Shown piece after piece: positions 34,745-47,154 of a stretch of 64,000 nucleotides of DNA; positions within the stretch are counted from its first letter, which is position 1, and every line of letters begins with the position of its first letter. This DNA comes from Icerya purchasi (taxonomy: Eukaryota > Arthropoda > Insecta > Hemiptera > Monophlebidae), in the NCBI GenBank assembly GCA_039619475.1, contig CM077115.1:484480400-484544399 (forward strand), written 5' to 3'. The notes below the pieces were generated by a model, which saw only the letters and a list, made by a program, of their open reading frames with translations, was not told the DNA's origin and did no database searches. The position numbers were made by a program, and so were the translations under genes.

Positions 34745-36489
34745 CTAATTACGCGTTAGGTCGGTAGTATTTTCTGCAGTTGACATGTTTTTTCTTTATA
34801 AATTAATTTTTCTGCTTGATCCGAAAATAGTTCATTTAGACAGAGAAAAATGTTTGGAAATTATTAAAATATCGAAGTTTCTAAATAACTTGTGTTTTAA
34901 CCTTTTTTCCCTTCATAACTGAAGCCTCTATACTCGGAAGATATTTCATTCTATTAATATATCGACGACTATTCCCCGACGCACTTCTATATCATTTGTT
35001 TTCCAAATATAGCGATTGATGATCAACGTTATTTTTATTTGTGAAACTTGACTGTTTTTAGATTGTTATCTACATTTCATTGACAGCTGTTCGTAACGCC
35101 TTTTTTCTTTGTCCTGATCACGTGTGTCTCGTTTTGAACTACCGCGATTATTATGACTTACGAGAATGCCTTATGTCTCTGTTTATGTGTACGCTAGTAA
35201 AAGTTTGTTTGCTTTAAGGAAGGTTAAAATATTTGGAATGTAGACTGCGGATTGTTAGATAAAAAGTGTTTAGAGCTCTCTTGCTGGGTCAAGTAGTTCT
35301 AAACCAGATGGGTAGCTTATCCGCAGCGTCAAGCCTGCTAACAGCAGTGGTGATTTCTACCCGTAATTGGCTAAGAATTCGAAATTTCTCGTGAGAGGTT
35401 TCTCTCATCGATGCGCCATCGAAGACTTGATTTTTCTTACAGATAGGTAGTTTCATTTATCGTGTGGATTATTGATGATTGTGGCAATCATCTGCTGGTA
35501 TCGAAGACTGTACCGACGACTGAGGGGACACTTAGTTTCGCGTTTGTTGCCAGGAATGTGGCTGCGGACTCGTCGTTTGGAAATTCATTTTAGCAAGCTG
35601 GAATCGTTGACCGCGTATTTCCTTTACTAATGGAAGATGGTTACGACTAGGTCTGCGGATTTAAGCTGGTCTCTATAATTCGTAGTATTTTTTTTTTTAG
35701 GAAGACGTCTGAGTCGAATCAGTGTCTAAGCTGAACTTTATTAACTTTTCGACCTAGGTGGAACATGGATATCGATACAATGTTCGCCTTGTGTTTTGAA
35801 TCGCGTAGAAAAACACCATTGTTGGGGAAGTACGTTGTCCGTGCCACGCGGTCGCTCTATACGGTATAGTGGGAGTACTTGCGCGTACGTGTTTACTAAC
35901 ACGGTAGTATTGAATTGATTTTCGAATATTTAATAATTTTCCGAAATAGGGAGGTGTTAGTTTTTATTTCATAGGTTTGCAGCCATAGTTGATCATAGAC
36001 AGGATGTGAGAGATGTGTGTTTTTAGGAGCAATTTAGAAGAAATTTAGGAGCAATTTAGGAGAAACTTAGGAGAACAAACTACGCACGTGTAATATTTGT
36101 ATGATTGATTTTCGTTCTATATTTGATAAATATAACTTGTGTATTTCTTTTTGTTTGTCGATTTGGCGACTATTCGTTATCTGTAATACAGTTTATACCA
36201 TTAGACGTCTAAATTCGATAGCTTCTCATACTCTCGGGACCCTTCCCGGAATTTTCGACTTTGATATTTTCTTCTTTCCCTACAATTCGCGGCGATCTGC
36301 CTTGATTCTATCTTAGCTTCTCTCAGTTTTTAATTTAACTCTCTCACGCCACTATGCCTGAAATTAGACAGGTATTCTTAACAAAAGACACACTATGTGT
36401 ATTACGTATACTAAATTTTCTAAATACATATTTGGAGTGAAAGAAAATAGAGTAATTATTGCTTACCGTTGTTTTGGTAATTTAACGAT
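34745..36489. other. unassigned sequence
   Basis: GC-richer between 35.1 and 35.9 kb but without a supported gene. A short direct-repeat cluster at 36027-36075 repeats AATTTAGGAG/AACTTAGGAG words four times. Confidence 0.45.
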
Positions 36490-36771
36490 TTTCTCCGTTT
36501 CTTCTTCTGCAGTTTACCCGCATCGTTCTCTACATCATCTTAATGATCCATTTGTCTGCAATACGGATTATGGTTCCTCTGAATGTTCTTCTGAGCTGCG
36601 TAGCAGTTCTTAATTGAGTTTTTTATGGTTTTACTCTTCCTTATTTGTTGCCTTTAACCGTGTCCTCTTCATATTGTCGTTATCCGACCGTATTAAATTC
36701 TGACGTGTTTTCTCTGACATTATGCCGTTTGGCGAGGTGTTGCATTGGTAAGCTCGATTAAAAAAAAAAAA
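36490..36771 (+). mobile_element. LINE family A 3' fragment
   Basis: The knuckle segment reads LNDPFVCNTDYGSSECS (His replaced by Tyr), followed by a CT-rich tail, the ATGCCGTTTGGCGAGGTGTT end and an A run at 36760-36770. Very degenerate. Confidence 0.6.
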
Positions 36772-37582
36772 CAAAAACAAACATTCGGCATGTTAAATGA
36801 TTTCAGTGCGCAGGAATGTGTGTATCATCTAACACATTGAAGAGGGGCAGTAGGAACCTTTGGCAAGTTCATTTTTTATGGAATATATATTGTACATTGT
36901 GATTGCTTAAATTTTTTTCTAAACCCGTTTCTCACGTTCTTTCCCGACGAATGTTCGGACGCATCAGCATTAGGTTTAATTCCGTATTATTATTAGTTTT
37001 TGGGAAATAACTAACCGTTGTTTTTTTTTCTTTCATATTTTCTTAAATTAGTCAGGAATTCTTTTCCACGAAATCTCAAAATATAATGAACTGGATTCAA
37101 CGAATAAGAAATAAATAGCACCCGCTCCCCCCCTGTTTATTTAAATGAAATCACGCCATAAAATTCTGTTTCCAGTCTACGTATGCACCGCGTTTATTCA
37201 AGCGCCTGTGTGCCGATTTGTTTAAAACGTGTCTTTATGGATTCCCCATTCTAGAAAACTGTCATATATATTAAAAAAATTTCCATTTTTCATTTTCGGG
37301 CTGATTACAGTAAGGCCTTCGAAAAAGTAAAAGTTGCAACCGAGTATCACCTTCTGAAAAACTAAAAAAAGTCACGGAATTTGAAAAAGATATGGAAATA
37401 TCCGTGTGTTACGCGTGTATAGAAACTTGAATGTATTAAAAATCATCGCAATGTTGTAGATTTACTTTATATAGTTAATAAAATATCTCGTTGCATTTAA
37501 CCGGTAATTAAAATGATGTACTAGGAGATAAAGATGTGGCGACGAATTCTACGCATCCGTTGTGACAAGAAGTAAAACCTAT
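36772..37582. other. unassigned sequence
   Basis: No gene is supported. A fragment near 37300-37330 translates as HFRADYSKAFEKV, resembling RT motif A (a Y.KAFD pattern). It may be a tiny LINE scrap. Confidence 0.35.
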
Positions 37583-37780
37583 GGAGGGCTTTCATAGCGC
37601 AGTTGGTTAGGCAGAGGTGTTTCATTTAGAAGCATCTGGCTTGAATCCTGTTGTTGCACGTTGAAAATGTAGAAAAATTATCCTCGCGTTGGGTTAATGC
37701 TCGTATTTTAGGAACCCCTCCCCCGCCCACAAAAAAAAGTTGCGGACCCCCATATATCACGATAAAGGTTATGATAAAAG
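37583..37780 (+). repeat. tRNA-derived SINE (copy 1)
   Basis: The head is tRNA-like: box A TAGCGCAGTTGG at 37595-37606 and box B GGCTTGAATCC at 37638-37648, 31 bp apart as in a tRNA gene promoter. The tRNA-like head is followed by a non-tRNA body (TTGCACGTTGAAAATGTAGA, then CTCGCGTTGGGTTAATGCTC) that recurs in the same order at 62480-62530. No full cloverleaf with a mature acceptor stem is present, so this is a SINE, not a tRNA gene. RNA polymerase III would be expected to transcribe an intact copy. Confidence 0.75.
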
Positions 37781-38439
37781 CATTTGCGAAATTCTAAAAA
37801 TAAAGCTTTTTCTGCATTCCTCTTGTTTTCGTTTAGTTTTTTAAAATCTAAAAAAAAAAAAAATTTAATCGTTATTTCTAGGGTTCGAATTTACTGGCTG
37901 CTGAAATATTCGCTAAATTATTTTACGACCAATTTCTTTTGTATAATTTTTGCTGTGGCGCCTAAAAGAGTTCATAACGAATGAATGTCTGAGAGCGTGC
38001 GTAGGATAGATTAGTTAAAGAAATGGAAAATGGTATATCAGCATTCGAATTGGAATTAGACAGAAATATTATCCTAGGCCACTCTCTCTATAGGCACAGT
38101 CATTTTCAGGAAAACTATGCGAAAATATTGGCTAAGTTTTCTGCGTTCTATTCATTATATCCGCGATTTTCCATTTTTGTTTTTCTACGTGTTCATCGTT
38201 TTTAATACAATGCTGTATACAACAGCAGAGCTATTACTTCTTCAATTCTATATTACATGAGCAATCTATACGGCTTTCATTCATTTTAGTACTAGTATCA
38301 GTACATTGCGCTAAAGAAACCAATGTGTTACATATATATTGGAACTATACAGAACTTTATGTATCCGGGATTTAGTTCTGGAACCTGTGATTTAGTACGT
38401 GTATGCGAAAAAATAACGCATTTACCCATCCTTTCTAAG
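37781..38439. other. unassigned sequence
   Basis: A 60-codon frame from ATG 38023 to 38205 is moderately protein-like but unsupported. The region just upstream of the Helitron-like terminus may be the interior of that element. Confidence 0.4.
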
Positions 38440-38484
38440 TACTCTTAGTTTTATCACTGGAAAAGCCGTGGCTAACAGCTAGTA
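38440..38484 (+). mobile_element. Helitron-like 3' terminus
   Basis: The end GAAAAGCCGTGGCTAACAGC plus TAG is a CTAG (CTRR) terminus followed by T and a TA tract. The phrase CCGTGGCTAACAGCTAG is the usual form of such ends in insects, and its complement recurs at 58254-58275. The 5' end was not found. Confidence 0.45.
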
Positions 38485-38487
38485 TAT

Positions 38488-39275
38488 ATATAAACTCGAG
38501 ATCCTTCGGACTTCTCCTTGAGAACGTTTCCTGAATCTTCGGATGATAATCTGCTACAATTACGTTCCAATTGACTATTTCACTCGACGCAAAATAATAT
38601 TTTTCTTTTTTTTAATGGTAATCAAAAATTATTTCGCAACAGATTAATAATTTAATCTGTGGTTTGTTTAAAAAAACTTCTTTGTACAACACAAAATATT
38701 ACACGGTTTTTAAATAACATAAAATGTAATAAAATTCGCCACGTAAGAATAGCATATCCATTATAATAACTACATTGTTTTTTTCCACCCGCAAATCAAG
38801 GTGACTATGGACTCTGTTGGGCGACGATTTTTCTGTAAGAATATAGTTATAGATTTTTGCCGATGTGACATTTCAGATTGAGCATTAAAATGCTATTGAT
38901 TATTATTCAGTAGAGGAATTAGAAGATAAGGTTGTAAAGGATACCTTTTGAACTGTTCCGTACGCTAGAAAATAACTTTTATTTTGTATTTATTTTTTTT
39001 TTTGGGTTCGTCTACAAGGACATTGGCCCAAGAACAAATAACTTTTATTAAAATAGTAAACATTGATGTTTTCTGTTTTTTTTTTTTAAAGTGCTAAATA
39101 GAAAAAAAGGAGATTGACAATTACCATAATTTACCTTAGAATTACAGTTAAGGACATAGCATTTATTGTTTAGATGAAAATTTTAAGAATTGAGAGTAAA
39201 ATCATAAAAATTTAATCTGAATTTTTTACAGTTAATTGAAATTGAAAACAAAAATTATAAGTAGAGGGTGGCTTT

Positions 39276-39310
<35 letters not shown>

Positions 39311-40099
39311 AAAGAACTAGAAAAATGGTACTGTGTTTTCGATACGCATTTAATAACATTTTTTTTGTTTATTTTTTAATTTTGTATTTTGTGTGAGATC
39401 ACTTTAGGAAATTTCGGTAGTTAGTTTAGAATTTCTCTGAATTCTCGAGAGGTGAGTTCCGGCGTAAAAATACGTTTTGTAAAGTTTTTTCTTATTTTCT
39501 CTTGTTGGTTGCGACTTTTGTCCCGATAAAAAAGTTTTATCGCAGCGAAAATATAAGAAAAATGGAAAGTATGCGGCGTTGTTTCTTTTCCTTTCTTTTC
39601 ATTATAAAATATTGAACAATTCGCGTTCACTTTTAACTTTTCCTTATATATGCATATATATATATATATACGTACTTTTAGGCTGTAGAGAATTCTGCCC
39701 GTGTCATTTGTTTTCAATTAATATTTAATTAATTTTTTTTTTGTTAGTTTTATGTTAAAAAATGTATTATAATAATAGTATTTTATGTTTTATGTCTCTT
39801 ATTGCTATCTTTGTTTTTTCTTTTTTCTTTTTTTTCACTTTGTGATGTTCGGTATTACAGTAGTTAAAACCAAAATAGTTTACTGAGGGTAGATACGGAT
39901 TAGTTTTTTTTAAAAATCAGGTCAAAAGTATTTTTACTTTTCGTTATATCCTTTTAAATTAACCAATTTTAGAATGAGATGATTATAAATTACGCGTATA
40001 TTATATTTTATGAGCGTACATTTTTTATGGCTGTCTCGGCTGAGCGTTAGGAAAAGGTAATTTATCGTGCAAGACAAAATTAAATAAAATGGATGAGAA
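38488..40099. other. AT-rich non-coding sequence
   Basis: A runs at 39281-39308 and a (TA)n tract at 39653-39669. A 98-codon minus frame at 39421-39717 passes through the TA tract and is not called. Confidence 0.5.
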
Positions 40100-40291
40100 C
40101 AGTCATTGCTTTTTTTTTTTCGCATAATACATACTTCTTTATTGGCATTCTTTTTATACCACTTTATTAAAACTGGTATTCTCATTTTTCTCTTACCAGT
40201 ATTTGCTTTCATTTCTTTTTCATAATATAAATTTCCTTTCTAACTTTAGACTAATGTCCGCTTTGATAAACCCGTGAAAAAAAAAAATTGG
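40100..40291 (+). mobile_element. LINE family A tail fragment
   Basis: A CT-rich stretch ends in GACTAATGTCCGCTTTGATA plus AACCCGTG and an A run (40277-40287). This matches the 3' ends of the copies at 22.1 and 36.7 kb. No coding remains. Confidence 0.5.
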
Positions 40292-42965
40292 CTCCTGGTT
40301 ATGGTACATCTTTATTTATTTATAACTTAATTTATGCTATAAAAGATTTGTATTAATTTTACCTGTGGATTTAATTATAACTAATATTTAATACTGTTTT
40401 CTAGGAAAACTATTAATATCACGTTTTTATTTTATTTTAAACCCAACTGTCATCGATCTTTTGCCTTTCTTATTTAGTTTTAATTTTAATCAAAAATTTA
40501 AAAAAAAAAAAAAATTAAAAATAGTTCAATGAGAAATATATATATTAATAAACTCGCTCACGAACAAAGAATTCGGATCGGATTACTAACAAAAATAAAA
40601 AAGAAGTAAAGTCTAATAAAAATACTATCTTTTTTACTATTTCTAAACTACCATTTTAGCTGGAATTTAATAATTTCGTTTTATTTTTCACCTACAAATA
40701 AAATAAAATTTAAATTAAAAATTGTAATAATTATGTATTTTTAAAACATTTTTAAATTTCTAAAAAGGTCGTTATTATTGGTATTTCTCAAATCTACTGT
40801 CTACCCTAGAAGATTTTACGTAATTATATAATTTCCTCTCCAAAATGTCCTTCTGGATACGCCCCCGTTTTATTAACAATAATAATTTCGAGAAGCAGCT
40901 TAAGATGAGCAACTTGAAGATTTTTTAGGGGTGCAAATTATTTTTTCTGAGTACCGCGATCTAAACTGATTTTTCATCCTTTTTTTTTTTTTCACATTTT
41001 GATTAATATTAATACATTTTTTAAATCAGCCGGTATATTTTTCATTATGTTTAGATTTAGGATTGTAAAACTTAAAAAAAGAATAGGCCTTAAATGCACA
41101 ATTGGTTGTTAAGTTTTAAATCAAGTCATTACTCGGAGGCGTGAAGTATCATGAGGATTCGATACGTTTAAGAATTATTTTAATTGACATTTCAATAATA
41201 ATAACTTTAAAAGTTTTAGTATGGGCTCTGTAGACTTTTCATGCAATATTCTTAACGTAAATGCCGATGTTTGCAGAATGCTTACCGATATATTCATGCA
41301 GTCAGTGAACGAGTACCGTTTTTTCGCGCTTTTTAAAACTTTTTACAAATTTTGAAAGCTTCTTTAGGAAATCGAATTACCGTTTTCGGTTACCTCCAAA
41401 TAGCGAGCTTTCCGTTAATACATACGCTCGGGAAAAGCAATATTCTTTACGATTACGGGGGTTCTCGGGGTTCCAGAGAGTCATTTTCAAAATTATAATA
41501 CCGGGGGTACGATTTTACTTCAAAGTGTTCTACCATATGCACTCATTTCATGGATGTATTTTTGAGTTCCTTTAACATTTGAAAAGCCGAACTGAAACGT
41601 AATGGAAATGTACCTTTTATTTCTGCTATTTTTTGCCCTAAAGGGAAGTAAAATTAATCGGTTATTGAAAAACGTTCCTTTTTTGTGATATTATATTGGA
41701 TGTTTGTTATATTATAAATTTCACGTTTGATTATCGGATGACGAGCTATTTTAGGTCGTTTTAAAAATTCTACGTTATTCTGTTTTCCTGTTTTTTTTTT
41801 ATTCCTGCGAGTTTTAACACCTATGGTAATCGGTCGCCCGAACGCGTTATACATTTTAAATTATTATCGATATGATTTACAAAAACATAAACATAAACAA
41901 TCGTACATTTGTACATTTCAATATAGTACTATAACATATTTAGATTTTGTTTTATCCGTACCGAAAGCGAAAGTGTTTCTTACCGGATAGGAGCATGTCT
42001 GTTATAGATTTACTTATTATTATTCGTACATAATTAAAGTTTGCGGGAAAACAATAAAAAAAAACTTGCATACATGCGCAAGTAATCCTTTTCAGAAAAT
42101 AAAGGAAGATTTATATTAATTTAAAATCGAAATCCGCAACTTGCTTAACATGAATACGAGGATACAAAATGTGTATGACTTAGACATTATGCAATCGCCA
42201 GACACAAGAGTTTCATAGAATTATTCTTTTAAGTGTCAGTAGTATGTGCTTTATCCTTCTATGTTTATATTTTTTATATCGAAGTTTTAGGTTTTGATAA
42301 TCATAGGAACAACCTATATTATTTATTAATATTAAGTCAGATGCACTACACGTTTCAAATATTTTCCGCGTGTTCTCTATAATTATTTCCTGAATGTACG
42401 GTATTTTGACATATTTGTGCATAGTGTTCATTTTATAATATCGTTTAATATTTTTTGAGTGTTTCAGTTGTGATTTATGTGCACAATTACATATTGAATT
42501 TTGATTTTTATGTGATTTTTGAAGTATCTTATTAGAATTTTCCATGGTAAATAAATATCAATTCGCAAACGTAAAAATAAATTGTCGCATTCTTTTGTTA
42601 TAATTACAGATAAGTCGAAAATCGCTTCTAAAATGGACGACTTTTTTTTATTTTATTCTTCAGCGTCTTTAATATCTGGAGCACAACTAATTAGATTATT
42701 TAGGGTAAGAAATGCGGTTAATGCTGTACGATTTTCCCTGGATTTGAGATCTGGAGCGCAGTGCTTGTTCCACTTTATTTCTGTTTTGAATAATGTGCAA
42801 TTTTTTCTGGATCAATTTAGCTGATTTTTATTTAATTTACTATTTCGGAAAAAAAAACATACGACCATGAATATTTTTTAATAATGTATTACAAGAAAAA
42901 GTACAAATTCGCATAAATTCTACAGCTTTTGAATTCATACTTCTTTTTTTTTTGCTTAATTTCAG
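40292..42965. other. probable upstream intron of MDN1
   Basis: AT-rich, with a GC-richer patch near 41290-41560. A minus-strand 110-codon frame starts at ATG 42545 and ends at 42213; it is Lys/Ile/Asn-rich and unrecognised. A splice-bordered open segment 42610-42704 (acag|AT..AGG|gtaaga) is in phase with the next MDN1 exon, but its residues do not fit the AAA6 Walker A region expected there, so I do not call it an exon. Confidence 0.45.
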
Positions 42966-43125
42966 ATTGATTACAATCGTCATTTGGATAAAATAGCGTC
43001 AGAGGCGGAACAATGCTTGTATGTGATATCAAAAGAATTATTCTTTTCGTTGAAGACTGAAGCTTGTCAAGTGGTATCTCATTTATTCGCAGTTTGGGAA
43101 AATTATAGAGATTTTCTACTAAATG
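42966..43125 (+). CDS. MDN1: midasin (MDN1) exon, AAA6 insert region
   Basis: Midasin is the ~5,000-residue nucleolar/nuclear AAA+ ATPase that pulls assembly factors off pre-60S ribosomal particles. This is the first exon I can see. It has acceptor TTAATTTCAG ending at 42965 and donor ATG|GTAAAT at 43125/43126. Its 53 codons plus 1 base (IDYNRHLDKIASEAEQCLYV ... NYRDFLLNG) match the helical stretch that follows the GGFEQ motif after Walker A in AAA6 of animal midasins. The preceding exon should end in GGFEQ-like residues; I did not find it within the window. It joins the next exon in phase 1 (G|AT giving Asp). Confidence 0.85.
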
Positions 43126-44189
43126 GTAAATATAATCAGAGTAATTATTTGACAAATTTGAATTAGTTTTATGAACGTTAGCATTTACTCTGCTAGTGCT
43201 ATTAAATGTACTGATTATAAGAACTTATCACTTTATTTTGATTCGGTTTGTACATAGTAATATTAGGAAAAGTATACAAATAATTTTTCCTCCCCTTTTA
43301 AGTCAAAGTGATGTTTATTCTGATTTCAACTGATTAGCGTAGGGATGTAAACCATTGAAGCACTTAAAAAATGATTAATGTTGTTTAATATCAAGACCGA
43401 TAAATGGTTTGTGGCAACATTTTTTTACTTTATGGATCTTTTTATTGACTCCGCCCCTTCGGGGGGGTTGGGGAATCCATATACTAGTCGAACGTCTTTT
43501 CGCACTCGCATTACATTGAACGGCCTCGCTTCTATTGGCACAGCTAGATTTTTTCCATTCATTTATATTTTGCGCTTTGTTTTTGGCGAGAGAGCAAAAT
43601 ATGTTTAAATTTTTACGGGAGGGCGAAGAAAATTGATTTTAATTCAAAAATTTACCTCAGTACAAAATATTGATAAAGCGTAAAATTTTTTTTGAAGTTT
43701 GTCGATGGAACATGATTTTATTATTTTATGGTAACTAACTAGGAAAATTTTTATCGACTAATTTAGACAATGACCCCCAGCTATTCAATAATATAGAAAA
43801 AAAGTGTGCGATATAATAAGATGTTTAACGATTTTTTTATTTGTTTTTGATTTTTAATTAATTTTGATAGTATATATTGTTTTTTGTATTATTTTATGAG
43901 TTCAAAAATAATATTGAAGTTTCATAAAATGTAAAATTATTGAAGGTACCCGTTTCGAATTGAGTTTTTAATCGCCGTGATTAGATTTCAACGTACATAT
44001 ATTAGCAATTTTCACCATTCTGAGTTTGTCACTATTACATATTATAATCAAATTAATAAAAAATGCGTTGGAATGTGTTTTAAGGAAAACTTATTTAAAA
44101 TATAAAGTACTTTTGAAGTTTTTATTTAAAATTATGTAATCGTTACAGAAGAACGTGTTATTAATGTCAATTTTTAATCAATATTCCAG
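43126..44189 (+). other. MDN1 intron
   Basis: A 1,064-bp intron, GTAAAT..TTCCAG. It contains a GC-rich word ACTCCGCCCCTTCGGGGGGG near 43450 with a CCCC-TTC-GGGG hairpin in otherwise AT-rich DNA, resembling the GC hairpin at 23.64 kb. No other feature seen. Confidence 0.7.
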
Positions 44190-44416
44190 ATAATGCAACG
44201 AAATCGTCAACAGTGTTGACATCCGAAATGGATTTATTGAAGAACCGAATTGTGGCCTTGAATACTCTTCTAAGTGCTTTAAACGATACCGGTGTGTTTA
44301 AAGAGAACATACTTGAATTGAAGAAAAAACTGGCGGTATTACAACACCAGATATTGGATGCTGAAGACATAAATTCTGGAGGAAGGTTTGAATGGGTGGA
44401 TAGTACCCTAGTTAAG
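44190..44416 (+). CDS. MDN1: midasin (MDN1) exon, AAA6 up to the Walker B side
   Basis: Acceptor ATATTCCAG at 44189, donor AAG|GTAATA at 44416/44417; 227 bp, phase 1 in, phase 0 out. The sequence DNATKSSTVLTSEMDLLKNR leads into a predicted coiled or helical segment (ELKKKLAVLQHQILDAED) and then RFEWVDSTLVK. FEWVDS.LV is a near-invariant midasin AAA6 motif placed just before the Walker B strand. In the family, this stretch lies between the nucleotide-binding P-loop half and the Walker B half of AAA6. It is followed by a 7.6-kb intron. Confidence 0.92.
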
Positions 44417-45236
44417 GTAATACCTTTTAAACGTAAAGAACCCTCTCGGGTGTTGTGTTATTTTTTATAACGTGGTGTTTTTTTTTTAAATTTATTTCTC
44501 AAATAATATTTTTTTCCAGAAAGAAAAATTGCTTATTTTTTAACTGATATCTTTATGAACATTTTTTTCCTTTACATTAAAATTAATTAAGATGCCAGGA
44601 GAATTTTGACTGCATTTTAATAAAATTAATTTAGAAAAAATAAAAATAAATTCAGGGGAGATTTTTATTTTCGATATTTACAGTTAAATCTGCAGTGCGA
44701 CAATTTGGATGTGTGTACATGAGTCACCTACATATTTTTGCAGAATATGATTTATATTTCCCTATGTAAATATAATAGATGTATAGTTGGAGCTTTTTAA
44801 TAGATTAGTTTTATATACTTATTTCACTTCGTTATTCACGTTTTACGAGATTGTCTCTTGTGTTAGGCATTTAGATACAGCAAAATAAAATTTAAACAAA
44901 ACATAAGTAAAAAAAGAGCCTTTTAAAGGTAAACTGGAATAAATCGAAAAAAAAAAAAATGTATTTAAAAGATTACTGTTTTGTTAATGACACAGCTCCG
45001 AACATGTAAAACCGCGACTTAGTTATGTAGTTTACATAGATAAATCCTAAAATAAAGGTAATATCAAAAATATCTAAAATATATTAATCAGATAAGTCAT
45101 ACATTTCTAATAATTATGTTTATTTAATAGATATAAAAGCTAATAGCAAGATTATACATAATGGGAAAAATTTCTTCGCGATAAGCTTTACATCTGTTAA
45201 ATTAATATATATACATATATATGTATGTGTATATAT
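44417..45236 (+). other. MDN1 intron, 5' part
   Basis: The first part of a 7,623-bp intron that also contains the LTR candidate, the hAT/LINE nest, and the RTE-like and LINE A copies listed below. AT-rich; no other feature. Confidence 0.6.
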
Positions 45237-45909
45237 TGTTACGGTTTCCTCTGTATTCTCATAAAGTTCGGGCGTCACTCCGTTAAATCGGAGACAAAAA
45301 GGTTGTTCTAGTCTTCGTTGAATACACCTTACGCGAAGTTACAAAACTTTTACGTGCGCACGTAGACCTGAGCAAGCAAGCGATGCTGCGGATCACTCAG
45401 AACGAAGAATAACATTAACATGCTAGCGACGATCGGCATACCAATGAAATTAATTCATCGAGATTTCCCCAAAACATCGCCTAGAATAGAGCTGTCCCGT
45501 ATCCGAATACCTTAGTGTAGCTATGTGTTACATAGTAGTAAATTACGTTAATGATGCACAACGACAATAAGATGTATCGACTATAACAATCGTACACACT
45601 AACATACATTCTCGTCTCGTGCGACCACTATACTCAACTTCATCATTGTTTACCGATACAAATTCAATAACATAAGCAGATTAAATTTACGTTAAATATT
45701 TCCGAACACAATAAACAAGCAGAAAATTTCCTGATGTATCCAAAGTTACGTTACGTTACGTTACTCAAAATTCTGAAATACATACAAAACATTATTCCCA
45801 AACCAAAGAATAAATATAAATACCTTTTCATTTACGTTACCTAATTAACACTTCAGTAATTAATATAATTTACGACACTGCTACATTCCGATATTCGCGG
45901 TTCACCACA
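45237..45909. mobile_element. candidate solo LTR
   Basis: A 673-bp unit of distinct composition starts TGTTACGGTTTCC and ends CGGTTCACCACA (the TG..CA rule), with ATAT on both sides (45233-45236, 45910-45913). The TGTTACGG opening is common in Ty3/gypsy-type LTRs. The flanks are microsatellite, so the 4-bp duplication is weak evidence, and there is no second LTR, primer-binding site or internal coding region. Confidence 0.4.
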
Positions 45910-45934
45910 ATATATATATATATATATATATATG
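45910..45934. repeat. (AT)n microsatellite
   Basis: About eleven AT units lie between the LTR candidate and the hAT element. Confidence 0.85.
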
Positions 45935-46197
45935 CAGGGCCGGATCATAGTCAAATGCCGCTGTGGGCTCAGTAATTTCTAATGCCCTTAGAATAATTTA
46001 TAAATTAAGCAATAAAAAATACAATCGAGTAACTGAAGTAAGAAAGGACATAAAAGTTAAAAAAGTTTTTAATTAAAAAATTCCGACATTTTTAAAAAAT
46101 ATCTAAATTTTATTATAATTCTATACATACATTATTTTCACATGTGTCAATTAAAGTTTACATTTTTTACGACGCACTTTTAAAGATGCAAATTCAT

Positions 46198-46441
46198 TTA
46201 TTTAATATTCTCAAAGTTTAAATTCTTTACTAACTGCTGTTCAATAAATAAAATAGATAAATCATTAAACTTTTGCTGAGACATTATTGATCTGAACAAA
46301 TTTTTAATTCTTTTCATTGCAGAAAAGGAGCGTTTTGCTGAGCAGTTTGTTTAAATAATGAAAGACAAATTCTCTAAACGCAATGTCTAAATTAGGAAAT
46401 ACATTTTGCAAGTGTTTGCTTCGTATTAAATTTGCCATTTG
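46198..46441 (-). pseudogene. hAT transposase C-terminus, frameshifted
   Basis: On the minus strand QMANLIRSKHLQNVFPNLDI (FPN..IA is the family pattern) is followed, after a frameshift near 46335, by RSFSAMKRIKNLFRSIMSQQ and KFNDLSILFIEQQLVKNLNF, ending at a stop at 46198-46200. ERSFS.MKRIKN.LRS.MSQ..L..LAILSIE is the dimerisation domain of ZMYM1-like hAT transposases. It lies about 260 bp from the left terminus, as expected for the 3' end of the gene. The catalytic upstream part is not recognisable. Confidence 0.8.
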
Positions 46442-47154
46442 AATAATAATATTTTCTTTATTATGATTATTTCCAGTTTTAGGGTTATCTGAACATAGAC
46501 ACAGTATTTTTTTTACTATTTTCGTTTAAATTTTTGTTCTTCAAATTAATTTTTTTTTTTTTTTTTTAAATATAAAATAATAGTATTATTTTATATATTA
46601 TTTAACTAAATGAAGTTTATCACGTATGTATGAATGAAAATGAATGCATTCTGAAGTTAATGAATCTTCCAGATCTGTAGGGTTATTATTTATGATGTTT
46701 TTTGCTGATTTGAAATTGCTGAAATTAAAGTTGAATTCTTATTTAAAAATACCACACCAAATTTTATGTATCGATTAATCGATAAGTGATAAATTTTATT
46801 CAGCGCTAATCTTTCTTTGTGTTTTTTCCCATACGGTTATTATGTTATAGTTATTGTGTTTTTTGCAGTGTTTTTAGAATTGGTTTTTCCAGTTATATTG
46901 AGTTTTTATTTTTGTTTGTTAAATGATTACAAATTAAAGAAAGTACATTTATTCGTAATATATTATTTTTGCCGCTAACGTGTTTATTCATCAGATTCAG
47001 TATTCAGAATACTTTCAACAGGTTATGGGCCCAGTACGCTTCCACTGCGCCACCCTGCTTTGAGCACCTTGGTATGGCAAGAAATAATATAAATAATTCT
47101 TCGAAAAATCTTCAAAATTTTATCGTATCAATGAGATTCTACTACTATATGTAT

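Noticed and set aside
37583..37660. A possible tRNA gene, from A and B boxes.
   Set aside because: No complete acceptor stem or anticodon arm can be drawn, and the body repeats elsewhere, so it is a SINE.
42213..42545. A 110-codon ATG-led minus-strand frame rich in Lys, Ile and Asn.
   Set aside because: Composition simply mirrors AT-rich DNA; no motif, no regulatory signal.
42610..42704. A splice-bordered open segment (TTACAG|AT..AGG|GTAAGA) just upstream of the first MDN1 exon, in the right phase.
   Set aside because: The family's AAA6 should read an ..MDTTE.LGGFEQ-like sequence before this exon; the segment reads KMDDFFLFYSSASLISGAQL and does not fit.
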